From: Anaerolineae bacterium
GTDB taxonomy: Bacteria > Chloroflexota > Anaerolineae > 4572-78 > NAK82
Assembly: GCA_030598425.1 (NCBI GenBank)
Contig: JAUVPY010000155.1
Span: 1-6,668 of the forward strand
Direction of reading: 5' to 3'
DNA length: 6,668 nt
Below the pieces are notes generated by a model, which was not told the DNA's origin, made no database searches, and worked only from the letters and a program-made list of their open reading frames with translations. Shown piece by piece: positions 6,420 to 6,668 of this stretch. Each line of letters opens with the position of its first letter. The first letter of the stretch is position 1. The translations under genes were made by a program, and so were the position numbers.

Positions 6420-6468
6420 TGAGTTTTGAGGAATGAGTGAGAGGTGATTCGTGAGACGTGATGCGTGA
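6420..6468. repeat. Seven degenerate heptamers (units ending GTGA)
   Basis: Immediately after the [2Fe-2S] subunit stop, heptamers begin at 6420, 6427, 6434, 6441, 6448, 6455 and 6462. Five consecutive units (6434-6468) end in GTGA on an exact 7-nt period, with variable first three bases. The array lies inside an operon, between two subunit genes of one enzyme. Confidence 0.6.
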
Positions 6469-6494
6469 TGACTTGCACCTCGTTCCCTGTTACT

Positions 6495-6526
6495 CGTTAA
6501 CCCATTGACCCATTAACCCGTTACCC
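6495..6526. repeat. Four degenerate octamers, consensus CRTTRACC
   Basis: Units at 6495, 6503, 6511 and 6519 follow CGTTAACC, with A/G variation and one C insertion-like change in the last unit. Two weaker heptamer units at 6481 and 6488 precede them. The period changes from 7 to 8 within the same gap as the GTGA heptamers. Confidence 0.55.
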
Positions 6527-6543
6527 CTGTGCTGGAGGAAGCT

Positions 6544-6668
6544 ATGGCAACCAAAGAGATGACTAGCGAAAAGACCCCCGACCTCATCGGCAAGAGTGTG
6601 CCCCGCCTGGACGCCCATGAAAAGGTTACCGGCGCAGCAAAATTCGCTGATGACCTTCAGTTTGGTCC
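6544..6668 (+). CDS. Xanthine-dehydrogenase-family hydroxylase, molybdopterin-binding subunit, N-terminus (3' end outside window)
   Basis: Only 41 complete codons are inside the window of a subunit normally about 750-800 residues. The start is ATG 6544, with GGAGG (6534-6538) 5 nt upstream. After a short polar leader, the segment IGKSVPRLDAHEKVTG..KFADDL (residues 15-38) is the characteristic entry to the aldehyde oxidase/xanthine dehydrogenase a/b hammerhead domain. This chain carries the molybdenum-molybdopterin cofactor and the substrate site, so the residues that would identify the substrate are not visible. The SVPRLD..EKVTG form is closer to xanthine dehydrogenase-type than to CO-dehydrogenase-type large subunits, but this is weak evidence from 40 residues. 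It lies 124 bp after the [2Fe-2S] gene, across a repeat-filled gap. Confidence 0.88.
   Translation, partial: MATKEMTSEKTPDLIGKSVPRLDAHEKVTGAAKFADDLQFG

Noticed and set aside
6441..6481. GAGGTG/CACCTC inverted repeat as an intrinsic terminator
   Set aside because: Only 6 bp with a 29-nt loop and no T tract; it falls inside the periodic repeats and within an operon.
6420..6526. CRISPR-like array
   Set aside because: The units are 7-8 nt, degenerate and contiguous, with no spacers of CRISPR length.
5015..6668. CO dehydrogenase (coxMSL) assignment from the FAD-FeS-Mo gene order
   Set aside because: The order is shared by many molybdenum hydroxylases. The large-subunit active-site loop is outside the window, and its visible N-terminus looks more like xanthine-dehydrogenase-type proteins.

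Overview
The window is a stretch of one-directional (+ strand) catabolic genes from a moderately GC-rich bacterium. It holds six protein genes, two of them cut by the window edges, separated by short gaps. No RNA gene, CRISPR array, origin or regulator gene is visible. The gaps are filled with degenerate 7-8 nt periodic repeats and one small MITE-like insertion. Together with flavin, Fe-S and molybdenum enzymes, a glycerate kinase and an enolase homologue, this recalls Chloroflexota (Anaerolineae or Caldilineae-like) genomes. That placement is a weak inference; an anaerobic Firmicute or another deep-branching lineage is possible.

Layout. (1) 1-777: C-terminal 258 residues of a dihydropyrimidinase/hydantoinase-family cyclic amidohydrolase. 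(2) 815-957: a 143-bp non-autonomous mobile element with imperfect terminal inverted repeats and an 8-bp target duplication, inserted between genes 1 and 2. (3) 997-2166: PreA, the catalytic flavin/Fe-S subunit of NAD-dependent dihydropyrimidine dehydrogenase. (4) 2271-3551: an enolase homologue whose near-invariant active-site His (yeast His373) is replaced by Glu. (5) about 3629-4966: a MOFRL-type glycerate 2-kinase, also with a substitution (Arg to Ser) in a conserved motif. (6) 5015-5935, 5949-6419 and 6544 onward: FAD, [2Fe-2S] and molybdopterin subunits of a xanthine-dehydrogenase-family hydroxylase.

How they may work together. PreA plus the amidohydrolase match the first two steps of reductive pyrimidine breakdown (uracil to dihydrouracil to N-carbamoyl-beta-alanine). 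The Mo-hydroxylase suggests oxidation of a purine or another N-heterocycle. Glycerate 2-kinase makes 2-phosphoglycerate and enolase turns it into phosphoenolpyruvate, so this pair could carry C3 (or glyoxylate-derived) products of ring breakdown into central metabolism. The most interesting point is that both members of this adjacent pair carry non-conservative changes at key conserved positions. They may be a specialised pair acting on a related substrate instead of the housekeeping enzymes.
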